DNA from: Phocoena phocoena | Taxonomy: Eukaryota > Chordata > Mammalia > Artiodactyla > Phocoenidae | NCBI RefSeq assembly: GCF_963924675.1 | Contig: NC_089239.1 | Span: forward strand, 35,487,818-35,551,817 | DNA length: 64,000 nucleotides | Reading direction: 5' to 3' | Shown here: positions 46,162-59,181 of the stretch, one piece after another | How positions within the stretch are numbered: the stretch's first letter is position 1 | Layout of the letters: the number at the start of each line of letters is the position of its first letter | Notes under the pieces: generated by a model | What the model was told of the DNA's origin: nothing | Databases searched by the model: none | What the model saw: only the letters and a program-made list of their open reading frames with translations | Position numbers and translations under genes: made by a program

Positions 46162-47422
46162 AAACTATTAAATTGTCTGCACACAGAAGAAACAGAATAA
46201 CATAGCAAGTATGGGTGGTCTTTTGAAACTATCATTTGTTTTGGCATAAAAAGAAGTGGTCTCTGTTTCTTGCTCTATATATGCCCAGACTCTGAAGGGA
46301 AGTGAACTTCTCCGGGCTTCTGTTTTTCCGTCCATTACCCAGAAACTGCCTTGGCTTGAATGTAGTGTATCACACCAAGTTACTGCTCAGGAACTAACCA
46401 AACAGGATAGCAAACCAACACTTCCTGTATGAAGGTTGTTTCTTTTAGGAGCTACAATGACTCTTTCAAACCAGTGGAAAACGACAGTAAATTAGAAGTC
46501 CCTCAACTACAACTTTTGCCACTTGCCTCTTTTGTAAAAAAGTGTATTCCTCATAGCACTCCCTGTGCACTTAGAGAATCCCGTTGTATGTCTCTGAAGT
46601 GCGTTGAGTCCCTTAAAATAATGTTAGCATATATATTGATATTCGTTAAAAATTCAGAGAGAGAAGCCACATGTCAAAATTCAGAGAGGGACAAACAGCC
46701 TTTTTGAAAAGACCATTTAGGTGGATTTTATTCTATATGCAAGACCTGGAGTGTTTCTCAAATGAAGGGAAAAGAGGAGCTAGTTAGATCAAGCTGATTG
46801 GCTCAGTGATTGTAACTTTGTAAATTCCGTAGATCATTCAGGACAGAACCCTGAATTAACTCCATATACCAGTAAAGGAACTTTCTGCATAGGCTTTAAA
46901 TGTCATTAATGTCTTCCCAAGTTTCAGTTGAACGTGTCGTCTTGCCTGTCTTGGTTTTGGGCGTATTGACGTCACTGACCATCCGTAACGGTCCTTGAAT
47001 TGAGGCGTTTTGCTCTTCATACCCGTAGGTCACAGGCCACCTGTTCCTCCCGAGGGCCTACCCTCACATCCGTGCTCTTACATGCTTTTCCTTAAAGCAA
47101 CCAAAACTCGGCTTTACTGTCATCTCCTAATACTCGGCCTTCTTCCCAAAGCTCTTATTGGCCTTGACCCTCGACTTTTCCTGTCTTGTGTCCTAGACCA
47201 TTATATTGAGCCTGACACCAGTAGGCCATTCTTTTAACATAAACTGTGTCACTGGATCAATTGACATATTATACTTGTTCCAGTGGGATACATTGGTTAT
47301 TTTTTTAATTGGATGGCTACTAGCGGTTTGAATAATAGTTATTTTCAGAAATACAAGTAGGAGAAGCACAGCATGCGGGTAAGTTAAGTACTAGCCCTGC
47401 CTGGGGGTCAGCAGGTATTCTT

Positions 47423-47622
47423 TTTTTTTGCGGTACGCGGACCTCTCACTGTTGTGGCCTCTCCCGTTGCGGAACACAGGCTCCGGACGCGCAGGCTCAG
47501 CGGCCATGGCTCACGGGTTCAGCTGCTCCGTGGCATGTGGGAGCTTCCCGGACCGGGGCACGAACCCGTGTCCCCTGCATCGGCAGGCGGACTCCCGACC
47601 ACTGCGCCACCAGGGAAGCCCT
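47423..47622 (-). mobile_element. CHR-family SINE
   Basis: A short T tail then GCGGTACGCGGA and the full antisense body. A perfect 13-bp TSD AGCAGGTATTCTT is at 47410-47422 and 47623-47635. Several substitutions (GGGTTCAGCTGCTCCGTGG) mark it as more diverged than most. Confidence 0.96.
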
Positions 47623-47635
47623 AGCAGGTATTCTT

Positions 47636-49289
47636 GATGACTAAGTACCCACCTACTTCCTGACAGTTCAGCCTCTCTAATTACAGTTACGTTTCAAGTC
47701 CATCTTATCAGGGTTCTTAGAAGAGAACACTATGTATACAGTAGTGTAAGCAGGTGGGCTACCAGCGTTTTCTTGCAGTTTAGAACACTGTGATCTAAGC
47801 ATACAGCCTGTGCTTCTTCCCAATTCCCCTGAAGTTAGACAACTCAGTATAAAAGTTGGGAAATAAAATTAGACCGAATATATTATACCCATGATGGGAC
47901 ACCAGCTTAAAACTCACTAAACGTATATGCATGTTAATCATTTTGATAAAATATCTTATAATTAATTATAAGAATACATTTAAAATTAAGTGAAATTTGG
48001 TTTTCCCATAATGATTTGAGTTTTTAAATTTTTCTTTGGGAGTTGACACACCACTGTTACGTGCATAATGACATACTGACTGTGTTTTCTTGTTACTTAG
48101 TCACTGTATTCTTGAGGTTGACTGGGGCAATTATTTCCCACTAAAGTTTATCAGTCACTGCATTTGTCAACGGCTCCAACTTTTTATAAAGCAGTGATTA
48201 GCTTTACAATCCTACACCTTTTTTTTGGCCATGTGCAATTCTCTTGAAACTACTTTTAACCTTATAGGTATTTGACTTTGAAAAATATTTCTCAGTGCAT
48301 GTGTTTGCTGTTCCATTAAGCATTTTAAACATAACATATGGTTTTATTTAGTTAATCCATTTATGAATACTGAAAAAAAGAAATCAGACCTTTTAAAACT
48401 TAACCTTTTTTCTTATTCTCATTATTTTAAGGCCGGTGGAAAAGTACATTTATTTTTGTAAGTCAACAGATATGAGGAATTTTGGATCTGTAACCATATT
48501 GTGCTTGGCTTACGTTAAAAATAGGCTAGTCTTGATAAACAATATAGCTCTTTGTAAAAGTATAATGAAGCATTACTTTTCTCTTCTCTTTAATTTAGAG
48601 TCACTGAATTGAATTTCATTCTGGAAAAGATATTCACATTATGCTTAATAGTATCCCTGCATGCACACAAAATACATGCATATACATATATATGTAAATG
48701 TCTTAAAAATTGACCATCTGGTCATGGAAATGTGCTTTAGAGAAATTATCGGAATATGGTTGAAGAACATTTTCATGTATGTTACATACATAATTATGCA
48801 TATTCCAATACATACAGGATTTTCTAGTTTAGAAATAAATAATTATCAGCTGATGTGTTCTAAAAAGTGCTGTAGATGAAAATAAAGTAATTAAAATTTG
48901 ACTTTTCAAAGAAAAAGATAGTATGAACTATGTTCCTGAAAAGGCCTGATATTCAGCTCGACATTGAAACATCCTCTCTCTTATTTTCTGGTGCCTTTAG
49001 TGGAAAAAATAATACCGTGCTTCATATAGCACAGTATTATATTATGCTTTATGAAATGCATACCACTTTTATCAGTTTATTTTATTTTTAGTGTGAAATA
49101 TTAGAAAATTATAACAGCAACAAAACCTTTTAGTTCATTAAGCAAGTTCCTGTATCTCATGCTAAGAAGTTGTCTTATCCCGGAATGAACACGTTTAGAC
49201 CTCATCTGTTGTAAAGCCTTAGATGCGTTCTACACGATCAGGAGTTATGGGCCTTTTCTCTTGGCTTCTGTCTTCAGTTTCCCTCTAAT
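47636..49289. other. AT-rich noncoding stretch
   Basis: No gene or confident repeat is seen. Confidence 0.5.
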
Positions 49290-50120
49290 TTCTCTGCAGC
49301 ACCTTCCCTAGCCACTTTGCAGAATTGCCTTTCTATATTCAGCCAACATTCTGTATCGAATGTTCACACTCTCAAGAAAACCTTATCTATGTTAGCAGCT
49401 ACAACTACTACCTATACTTGGATGACTCAAATCCAGACCTCCAGCCCTGGCCTCTCCTTGGGCATCCAGCCCTTGATTCCCACCGCACACTTGAACATGT
49501 GCAATCATATCTCTCCGATGCTCAAAATTGAGTTCAGGATCTTCCCCTCAAACCCTGATGATCTTCCAGTTCTCCCTACCTTGGTGATAGACACCACCAC
49601 ACTCACAGTTGCACAACCCAGACATTGGGAGTCATTTTTCGTAGCACCCTGTCTCTCATTCCTCATATCCAGACCCGCTAGATTTTCCCTCATATATTCC
49701 TTAAATCTGTTCACTGCTCTCTATCTCTTGCCATATCCCTGGTCCAAACTCACCTACATCTCGCCTTATTTAGCACCCTAATTTCTTAACTGGGCTCTTC
49801 ATATCCAATTTTACTACTTTCCAGTCTATTATCTGTGCTATAGCAAACCTTAGTTTGATATTCCTGTGCGTAAACTTCTCAATGACTTTCCATGTGCTTT
49901 AGAAAAAAGACCAGCAGTCTTAACGTAGCATACAATATTCTGAATACTCTGATCCCTGCCTACCTCACCAGCTTCATTTTGAGCCACTTTCCCACTGGCT
50001 CCTGTACTTCAATTACTGCTGCATTGTACTTTCCAGAAGGAGCCACAATACTATCTCTAGACTCATGCTGTTCTAGAACATTCCCGTTTACCATTCTCCA
50101 TCAAGAGGTGGACTCTATTC
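49290..50120 (+). repeat. L2-type LINE relic, sense
   Basis: 'gatcttccagttctccctac', 'cattgggagtcatttttcgt', 'ctctatctcttgccatatcc', 'ttaactgggctcttcatatc' and 'cagtctattatctgtgctat' follow L2 order on the plus strand, with 'actgctgcattgtactttcc' downstream. The 154-residue open frame at 49317-49781 is a relic of the LINE ORF, with no sign of constraint. An MLT1 LTR interrupts it at about 50125. Confidence 0.6.
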
Positions 50121-50124
50121 ACCT

Positions 50125-50555
50125 TCCCTTTGAACTCAAGCAGGTTGATGACTGCTGCAAACAATAGATTGGGGCAGAAGTGACGCTGTGTGACTTTTGA
50201 TGCCAGGTCATTTTAAAGGAATACAGCTCCCACCTGGCTTCTCTTTTGGGGATTCATCGTTTGGGAAATGAACCACTAAGTTGTGAGGAAGTCCAAACCT
50301 AGCCCATTCAAAGAGACCTCATAAAGAGCAGCTGAGGCCCTCAGCCAACAGCATATGAAGGACCAGCCTTCAGATCATTCCAGTCTCCAGCCTTTAGGTC
50401 TACCAGTTAAGTCCCCAGAGATCGTGGAGCAGAGACCAGCCATCCCCACTGTGTCGTGTCCAAATTCTTGACCCTTAGAATCTGTGACCAGACCCAATGG
50501 TTGTTTTATGCCACTTAATGGGGTGATTTGCTATATGCAGCATTAGATGATCCAA
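50125..50555 (+). repeat. MLT1-type LTR (ERVL-MaLR), sense
   Basis: 'ggcagaagtgacgctgtgtg', 'acttttgatgccaggtcatt', 'gtgaggaagtccaaacctag', 'ccaacagcatatgaaggacc', 'gatcgtggagcagagaccag', 'tgacccttagaatctgtgac' and 'ggttgttttatgccacttaa' are in MLT1-type LTR order. It is a solo LTR without internal genes. Confidence 0.75.
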
Positions 50556-51514
50556 ACAATCACCCTGGCCTCTTTCAGTCCCTTGCTCTGAGACACCATC
50601 TCCTGTTTTAGCACTTTTCCTCTCCTGAACTTCTCTACACAAATCCTCAGTAACCACTCAATGATTAATTTTTTCTTATCCTTCAGAAATTAGCTCGTAT
50701 TTCAGCAAAGGACAATATAGTTATAAAGAATGCATGACCAGAAGCCCACATATCCTGTACCAGAGGAATGGATGGAAAGAACGGTGGAATTGTCTGATTT
50801 GCCATGGACATCAGACATATGGCCTCAGGCATCCTGGAAGCTAAAAACTTTACTAAAATCTGAGAAAAACAAGAAGGAAATCAACCCATATTTCATGCCC
50901 AGTATTATGTGCTGGATAACACTTTTTGGATCATTTTTAAGTTTTTAGTAATTTCTTACCTCCTGGTAAGAAGTTCTTACTCACTTCAGGTCAAGGTTAG
51001 AATAACCACTGTCAAAGCATCTACAACTGTGGTTGTCTCACCACAGTCTGGGGAATATTCTTACAAGGGTGATAAAAAATGGCAGAGCTGCATTAGATCA
51101 GGGAAAACTGAGAATAACTGTGAGGACACACAGGACCACTTGAGACATTTTTTGTGAAAGGTCCAGATAGTCTGTTTTACGTTTATGTTTCACTTTCACA
51201 GAGTTTCCCATAAGCATGCACAATTTCTTCTTTTAGAGCCAGTAATTCATCAGAGCAGTTTCCCCTTGCACCTTCATTATATTTTAAGCATTCCAGCCTC
51301 TCAAATAACCCTCCCACCAATTTACTGGTTCATTATATCAAAGCTCTCCACATTTTCTTTGAATGAATGAATGAATGAATGGTGGGCATGCAAAGAGACA
51401 GGTGGATATGTTTGATTCTGAAACTGCATCCAAAGACTCTATCTCAGTCTTGAGCCCAGTACTTTGTCTTATACCAGATTATTGCTGTTACGAAAGCGAA
51501 GCTTTGGGGTTTGT
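50556..51514. other. noncoding stretch
   Basis: Possible L2 remainder up to about 50680. Nothing else is recognised apart from a short (GAAT)5 run at about 51360-51380. Confidence 0.4.
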
Positions 51515-52070
51515 TTAGTTTTTATTTCTTTTTTTATTGAGGTATAATTGACATAGAGCATTATATCAATTTCAGGTGTATGACACCATGATTCGATATT
51601 TGTATGTATTGTGAAATGATCACCTCAATAAATCTAGTTAACATTCGTCACCACATATGGTTACAGATTTTTGTCCTTGTCATGAGACTTTTGAGATCTA
51701 CTCTCTTAGCAACTTTCAAATGTACAACATAGTATTATTAACTTCAGTCACAGAGCTATACGTTATATCCCCATGACACATGTATTTTATAACTGGAAGT
51801 TTGTATCATCTTTTGACTCCTTCACCCATTGTGCCCACCTGCCCACCTCCCGCCTCTGGCAAACCACCAATCTGGTCTGTGTATCTCAGAGTTTGGGATT
51901 TTTGTTTTTTTGGATTCTACAGTAAATGAGATCATACGGCAATTGTCTTTCTCTGTCCAACTTATTTCATTTAGCATAATGCCTTCAAGGTCCATCCATG
52001 TTGTTACAAATGGCAAGAGTTCATTCTTTTTTGTGGCTGAGTAATATTCCATTGTATAAATACACAGCAT
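51515..52070 (-). repeat. L1 (L1M-type) 3' part, antisense, left piece
   Basis: 'tttattgaggtataattgac', 'atttcaggtgtatgacacca', 'gaaatgatcacctcaataaa', 'gttaacattcgtcaccacat', 'atgtacaacatagtattatt', 'atgttgttacaaatggcaag' and 'gtggctgagtaatattccat' are L1 3' UTR/ORF2 landmarks in antisense order. The consensus order resumes at about 52591 after an insertion. Confidence 0.9.
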
Positions 52071-52590
52071 CTTTTTTTTTTCATTAGGAAAACTTTATTG
52101 AATGTCTATCACGTACCACTTACTTTGGTAGACATTGGACGTATCCCTGTGAGCAAGACGGATGAGTTGATATCATGACAGCTTTTGGGATGGTTCTCTT
52201 CACTGCAGAGGAACACCAGTTTGGACAGGGGTGGGTGTTTGCCTCTGTCCCAGATTTTTTCTGTTTCAAGTAACAGAAACCCTACCTCGTAGTACTTACA
52301 TAACAAAGGAAATGTATATGCTTACAAATTCATAAAGGCCAGAGGTAACGTTATGTTCTGGAGAGCCTTGATCCAACAGCCCAACCAACCATATGATCGA
52401 GGGTCTGAATTCTTTTTATCTCTCTATTCTGCCACCTATGGGGTTGGCCTCACCCTAACCCTTCCGCCTCTAGGGGTCCAAAAGGGCTACAGCTGTTCCT
52501 GGGGTGTATGCTTCTTTGGTTACATCCAACAAGGAAGAGAGAGCATCCTTGTTCAAGCATTCACACCAAATGCTCTATAATACTCTCTGC
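52071..52590 (-). pseudogene. candidate retrocopied transcript (poly-A-tailed insert in L1)
   Basis: An insert splits an otherwise collinear L1. On the minus strand it ends AATAAAG, then about 14 nt, then an A tract (plus-strand T run at about 52071-52081), the layout of a polyadenylated RNA. The last about 100 nt resemble an L2 3' terminus. The rest includes 'tgtttcaagtaacagaaacc', which looks like another old repeat. An ancient L2 cannot have jumped into this younger L1, so reverse transcription of an RNA carrying the L2 is the simplest reading. A degraded TSD (TAAATACACAGC left, TAAATCAGC right) is possible. The parent transcript is unknown and no protein frame is recognised. Confidence 0.45.
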
Positions 52591-53140
52591 CTAAATCAGC
52601 CCATTCGTCCATCAGTGGGTACTTAGGTTGTTTCCACACCTTTGCTATTATAAACAATGCTGCAATGAACATTAGGGTGCATATATTTTTTTGAGTTAGC
52701 GTTTCGTTTTCTTCACATAAACACCCAGAAGTGGAAACGCTGGATCATCTGGTAGTTCTATTTTTAATTTTTTGAGGGACCTCCATGCTGGTTTCCATAG
52801 TGGGTGCACCAATTTACATTCCCAGCAACAGGGCACAGGGCTTCCCTTTTCTCCAAACCCTCGTCAACCCTCGTTATCTCTTGTCTTTTTTATGGTAGCC
52901 GTTCTGACAAGTGTGAGGTGCTACCTCATTGCAGTTTGGGCGTGTATTTCACTGATGATGTTGAGCATTTTCATGTTATCTTTTGGCCATGATCTATATG
53001 TCTTCTTTGGAAAAATGGCTATTCAGATCATCTGCTCATTTTTAAATCAGATTTTTTTTTTTTTTTGCCATTGAGTTGTATGAGCTGATTATGTGTTTTG
53101 GATATTAACCCCTTATCAGGTATACAATTTGCAATTTTTC
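52591..53140 (-). repeat. L1 (L1M-type) ORF2 part, antisense, right piece
   Basis: 'cattcgtccatcagtgggta', 'cttaggttgtttccacacct', 'ataaacaatgctgcaatgaa', 'caacagggcacagggcttcc', 'ttgagcattttcatgttatc' and 'ttggatattaaccccttatc' continue the antisense L1 in collinear order. Short open frames here are shadows of ORF2. The 155-residue frame starting at 53098 begins in this L1 and is not a gene. Confidence 0.88.
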
Positions 53141-55808
53141 ATTTCTTTTTAAAATTACAGGTAAGGATCCAATTTATGGCTGTGATAATAACACTGATTT
53201 TTCTCCCTAGTAGATACGCTAGAGCTTATATTATACAAGCAAATGTGTCCTCCTCCGAACTAGTCTTCTCGGGAGGCCCGTGTTTTCTCAGCCCCATTAC
53301 CCTGGTTCAGTGTGAGTTGCAGTTGCCATCGGAGAGGACCTTCCATTTGCAGAACATTAGTTTCATTACTTCGGGTTCACTGACCACTTTTCCTGTTCCA
53401 GCATATTTTTCTTTTCCTACTCATGTCCCTTGTTCCCACTTTACTCTGTGCCTCTCTTTCTCCTCTGACACTAAAGTCAGCAGCTCAAGGACTTGTAGGG
53501 ACCAGTCTAGAACTGAGGGAAATGCCTCTGGGAAGAAAAGCTATGGCTCGGGGAGAATCTGTTGAATCAGCATCTAAGAATGCCATGGATACAATCAACT
53601 GAGCGCTCTGAATTTGACCAGGAAAAGTCAAATTTTGCCCAAAATTACATTTTCATTTTAATGAAAGACATAACCTTTCTCTGTGAGTATTCTATATGTA
53701 ATTTTGACAATTTTGGTTACCCTAAAAGTAGTAAAATTGTGAGCTGATATGCAGACACACTAGGCAGCTACCTACTATTAACCTCCCGCTCTATGAAATA
53801 GTGGCAAAGTCAGCAAATATGGGGCCATTTTTGACCCGGGGGAGACATCACTAATCAATCCTAAAACCCTTTCCCACAAAGCCTAGAGCACACTTCACCA
53901 TCCTCACCACAGCCGTGGAGGCAGCCACCACCTGTCCATCTAAGTTGGCTCAGAAAATAGAATTTACTTGCCATTTCAGTAAGAGAGGGGAGCGCATTTT
54001 CTCCAGAAATCTATGATGAAAACTGGGATTTCATGAGGAACAGAGGACGCCAGCAGGGGAAGAAGGAACCTAGAGGTGACCCCAGGGCCCCTCCTAGAGT
54101 CTGCTCACTGCAGCACGAGGTTAAATTAGATTGACGAAATTAGTTAATTGTCACGTTGGAAGGCACAGGCAAGCTGATCCTGAGATGAGAAACAAAACAA
54201 ATAAGTTGCAGCAGGACGGACGGGGCACCAGGGAAGTATTCAGCCTCAGAGAACCCCAGGCAGCCAGTCCTAATGAGGTGCACTGGGGTGGTAGTCCTAG
54301 CAGAAATCTCTGAGCTCCTGAGAGCAGACCCTGGGACCAGAGACCTAGCTCGAAGGGGTCAACCTTTCCAACTCACGTGCAGAGAGATTAACAGAATATA
54401 TAATTAATGGTAAAGTTCATTAAGCCAATTACACCAATCCTGGCTGTATTGGCTATAAGAGCCAAGTCCAGTATGAGTGGAAATGCATATTCTTACAAAT
54501 GATCAAAATGAGACTTAGGATTTTAAATTAAGGGACACAAGACATACCCCACTTTTCGAAGGGAATTTAAGGGGAATTAAACTCTACTCTACTGTTTCTC
54601 TCTACTTATTCACAACAACCAGTGTTCAGAGCCACCTTTACAGAGTTAGCTTGTGCCAGGTGCTGTCTGGGGTGCTTCTGTGTGAGCCCAGGCCTCCCCT
54701 GGGACCACCACGACTGCCCGCACCCTCCTGCAAAGACCATTTAGTTGTTACGGTGGCTGAGGCCTCAGCTCTACATAATGGCAGCCAGGTGGTCTTGTAG
54801 TCCGTAAATCCCCTTCCCTCTTGTTAGAACCTCCATAGCAGGGGAAAAGAGAAAAGGCAAGCTGAAAATGTAGCGTCCTGAGCATCTTTGTTTTTCTCCA
54901 TTTGGACTTCCTACTAGAGCTCATAAAATGGCAGCTATCACCAAGCACAGTCATTTCTGGTGCAGGTGTTCAGAAACCCCAGAAATTTCATCGTTTTACA
55001 TTTTTTTTTAATTCATAATCTTCCAGTTTTAAGGTGACCATTTTAATCACACTTTGCAGTGTCATAGAGATAAACTTCATTACCTTAGAAGCATAGAGTT
55101 TGTTCTTTAAAGATCTTGGAAATTTTTAGGCTTGTATCAATGAACCGATTCATAATCTTTATTGATTATTTTGGGAACCTGATAGTTTCAGCCACTTAAA
55201 ATACCTGAGTGATTAAAGATCCGACTCCGATGCCTTAGTTTAATGTGGGGTGAGTTGTTCTTTTTCCTGTTTCAGAGACATTTATCCCTCGAAGCAGCAT
55301 TGACTGAGGTAAATAAACACTGTGCAGAAATGTGCTCCATAAAGCAAAATAGTATTATATCCATTTTTCTATTTTTGTTTCTTCATAACCTTGAATTTCT
55401 CCAGTTCTTGGTGTTATAATCAAGGCACTTGAGGTTGTCTGATCCAGATCTGTTTTCCAGACAGTGAAACTTCTTACCCCATTTATGAAAATATACTTAA
55501 TTCTGAATTCTCAAGTAGGAACACAGTTTGCTTTCACTTCCTTATTAGCATGACCTGTTTTGGGTTTTAGATTTTTTACCTAACACCATGTTTATAAAAG
55601 CAGGTTTCACAGCTGCTTTGTCCTCTTCCTCACTGATGTCCCCCATGAAGTTCTTTGAGAAAACCCTGGGCTTCAGCGGGACCTCTGAGCGCAGAGTAAT
55701 TACAGGACTGAGTTGTAACTAGAAGATGTGGTGACATCCATCGGCCAAACTAATGTCTGTAACATTCTCCACAGGCAAAATGTATTTGCTTAACAGAGTA
55801 TTAAAAAT
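53141..55808. other. noncoding stretch
   Basis: No exon or confident repeat is seen. Around 54120-54160 there is AT-rich sequence with TTAGTTAATTG. The open frame at 54131-54313 has no recognised domain. Confidence 0.45.
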
Positions 55809-55821
55809 ATGTGTGCTTGGG

Positions 55822-56031
55822 GCTTCCCTGGTGGTGCAGTGGTTGAGAGTCCGCCTGCCGATGCAGGGGACACGGGTTCGTGCCCCGGTCCGGGAAGATC
55901 CCACATGCCGCGGAGCGGCTGGACCCGTGAGCCATGGCCGCTGAGCCTGTGCGTCCGGAGCCTGTGCTCCGCAACGGGAGGGGCCGCAACAGTGAGAGGC
56001 CCGCGTACCGCAAAAAAAAAAAAAAAAAAAT
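55822..56031 (+). mobile_element. CHR-family SINE
   Basis: Full length, A and B boxes intact, pure A tail. The TSD TGTGTGCTTGGG is at 55810-55821 and about 56032-56043. Confidence 0.97.
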
Positions 56032-56043
56032 TGTGTGCTTGGG

Positions 56044-58089
56044 TTCAAAATATACCCATAATATCATTAAATAGTCACATCATGAACTAAAAATTACTTC
56101 TTTGCCAGTGAACATAGGCCATTAGTATATACACATCAGATGTGTTCTCTTTGTAATTTCTTGAAATTTGTTATTAGTATACTATTTAGATTTTTTCCAG
56201 TGTTGATTAGTTTTACGCACAAAATACTAAAGTGACAATCATTTTTAATATTGTCATACGAATTAACTGACAATACAAAACAATTTAAAACATAAAACAC
56301 AGCATTTGTGATTTGGGCCATTACATTTTTTTCCTAGATTTGATCAAGAATTCATCTTCCAAAAGTCATAAAATCCTCCAAATCACCCCTCATTGTTTGC
56401 CTTGTAATTAATACGTATTCCAAACATGGGCAAGATGATACACAAATTTAGGCCATCTCTGGATCTTAGAGGCCACAGAGCGGGCTGTGGGCTTAGCTGC
56501 CTTTAGCCTCTCAAGGCCAGTCCTGCCCCCCTAGTTATTGCTCCCTTGCCAGTGTTCCCTATGGCTGCCACCCTCATCCAGTCCCCTGACCCCCGGCCAT
56601 GGCTGTTCCCCCAGCCCCCTGCTGAAGCTCTGCTTCACCCTGCCCCCCCAAAATACAGGTATGAGAAGAGCAAGAAGTTTTGTGGTTTAGGAACGTAGGT
56701 TGATGGAGAGGTTGGTTGGTTGGTTTGTCTTTGATCTTCTACCACACCTAGTGTGTATAATGAAATGGACTTCTTCCTGCATTGAGTTTCGAACAGTCAT
56801 TAAGATTAGTGTTAATAGTGAAAGAGACAGCGCTGTTCATTCTTATATGCGGTATTTAGCCCGTTCTTTGAAAGGTGAATATGATTTTTGAGAAGCATTT
56901 CTTCACTATAAACTCTTTATTAATAAGTTTAATTGTGCCAACATTATGATATCCAGATACACACACACATGCAACTTATTTGGATACGAACCTAAGAAAT
57001 GTAGTCCCATGGGTTAAAACAATGATGCAGGCTTTTTAAGCAGTTTTTTCTTCTAGTTATTGCATGCTTTACGTGAGGCCCATATGATAGGAGTGATAGA
57101 ATCCTATAAATTGTCACAGCATCAATTTGCATGGCAAACTTACATCAGTACCCCAGCTGGAACTTGTCATGAGCCCATGAACATGTTCAGAGAGATTGAC
57201 TAAGGTGGTTTTCCCTTGCTCTTTTACAAGCTAAGGGCACACCTTATGATTTATTTGTGATGTCTTCAGGGGAAGAGTAAAGAGAATAGAGATCTTAAAG
57301 CTTTTGCGCAAGGTAAGGAGCTTATTATATTATATCAAATGATAATGCAAACCACGAGAAGCTATGGTGAGGCAGGAAAATACATTGCGTGTTTGCCTAG
57401 AGCTGGAAATGGTGTTGTGAATGTTTGGAGTTAGGGAACAGCTAATTCTGAGTGAGTAGTTATTTGGTTTGTAGCCCCAGATAAATTACTGCTTATTTCT
57501 ATGCTGGTAATGAATGAGTCTTTTGGTTTTCAATGTTAATTCATTGAGATTGAATCGCTAACTTTCTCCTGAGCCTTTCATTCTCTGTAGCCATCCTCCC
57601 TGATTAGCCAATGCCATAATGGCACAAACTTGTATTTCCTTTTTCCTTAACTATTTGCTTAATTCGGAGATGTGAGCTGAATGGAGAAAAACGACAACAA
57701 CAAAACAAGTGGCTGAGCTGTCATCATTTGGCACGTTTGAAATGATTTCAATGGAGGATGTTTTGCTTCAGAGAGCCTTTGTCTAACAGCATTTGCAGGA
57801 CCTAGGAAAGACAGAATCGTAGTCTCAAACGCTGACATTCTTTGACAAGTTACTTTAGTTCCCTGCATCACTCTGACCTTTATATAATGAGGATAATAAT
57901 ATTTACCTAGCTTAGATGAAATCTTCCATTGCATTTTTCAGAATCCTTCACACTGATAAAGTGGTATTCCCTCTAAGACTCTGCATGCTTTACAAATGCA
58001 AGCCATTTAACGGTTGGGCGCTTCCTATTACATAGATGTATAAACCAAAAAACCCAGAGAAATTGCATTTTACCACAGATTTTGAAATA
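56044..58089. other. noncoding stretch
   Basis: A C-rich patch at 56500-56660 is otherwise unremarkable. No gene or named repeat is seen. A weak MIR-like piece may lie at 57970-58080. Confidence 0.45.
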
Positions 58090-58255
58090 TAATAAGAGCT
58101 AATATTTGCTAAACAATCACTTTGCGTCAGACATCGTACATCATCTCATTTAATTCTAGAACAATCCTGTGCAGGATTTTCTTCTTATTTTCATGGTAAA
58201 AGACTAAGAAATCTTCCCAGGATCATCCATAGCATAAGTGGCAGTGTCCAGACCC
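58090..58255 (+). repeat. MIR
   Basis: 'agagctaatatttgctaaac', 'tttgcgtcagacatcgtaca', 'tcatctcatttaattctaga', 'acaatcctgtgcaggatttt' and 'gcataagtggcagtgtccag' follow MIR order. Confidence 0.75.
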
Positions 58256-59181
58256 TTGTACAACATCTGTAACCTCCCAGGATAACGAAAAGCAAACCAC
58301 GCGAAAGTTGTATCTCATGGACGTACACGTGAAACAAACTCGCGGAAACGCCTGAGTCGGATTCAGTTGCCCTCTTGCCTCAGCCGATCACCTGGTTAAT
58401 GACAGCGTCGTTATTTCCCTTTGCTGCTCTCAGCATCTGATCCCTTCAGTGGATGTTTGGTGTTTCTCGGCTGCCCAGCGCCCTGGGAGCAACTGCCCCT
58501 CCCAGCTTGGAGATCTGCCCTCCCTCTCTCCAGATTTGTGTGGAACTGAAGCGAAAACTGCAAATGCCCTGAGTCATGTAAGCCAGATCCTGCCCGTGTC
58601 ACTTGGGCTGGTTCCAGCGCCTCTGGCGAAGCTCCCTCTGGTCCAGTGTCCTACCTCAGGGATGAGCTGAGGTGTTGCAGACTAGCTACAGTCCCTCATG
58701 TGGACATTTCCACCCTCCCTGTACACATAATGTCTGAACGTCCCTCAGTTTTATTGCCAACACCCCCAAGTCAACTACCCAATTAGTGTGCACAATATTT
58801 TTCACTGAATGGTCTTGCCTGTATGTACCAGTCCTGGTATGAAAGGATAAAAACAAAGTAAGACTTTAAACAGACTAGACGTTTTACCTCCAGACCAAAA
58901 TTGACCTGTAGCCTTGACCTCATTTCTCTCGGAAATGTTATGGTAGAAAAAAGATTTAGTTGGGTTTTTCTGCTTTGTTGCATGAGACTCAGAGGCCTGA
59001 GGGAAGCCAACAAATTGCTCTGTTTTTATCATTGCATGGAGCCAAGAATCTCTGGCCAGCTCCATTTTAGAAGTATCCGTCGCTTCCCCTGGCCCTGAAA
59101 CTCATGACTCGTGAAGCTCTGGGAATATCTTCAGTATACTTACTGTGTTTTAAAAGCAATCATTCAAAGTGACTATTTGAA
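58256..59181. other. unassigned noncoding sequence
   Basis: No gene or confident repeat is seen. Short open frames at 58411-58670 and 58783-59098 have no recognised domain. Confidence 0.45.

Larger units (their letters stand above)
44251..47409. other. long repeat-poor noncoding stretch
   Basis: No gene or confident interspersed repeat other than the AT run at 46.12 kb. A candidate conserved block at 45.05-45.44 kb is listed separately. The open frame at 46429-46707 has no recognised domain. Confidence 0.45.

Noticed and set aside
49317..49781. 154-residue frame
   Set aside because: It lies in an L2 relic that is in LINE order and interrupted downstream by an MLT1 LTR. It has no recognised functional domain.
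53098..53565. 155-residue frame with a hydrophobic N-terminus
   Set aside because: It begins inside antisense L1. The hydrophobic run is AT-rich L1 sequence and the remainder has no recognised domain.
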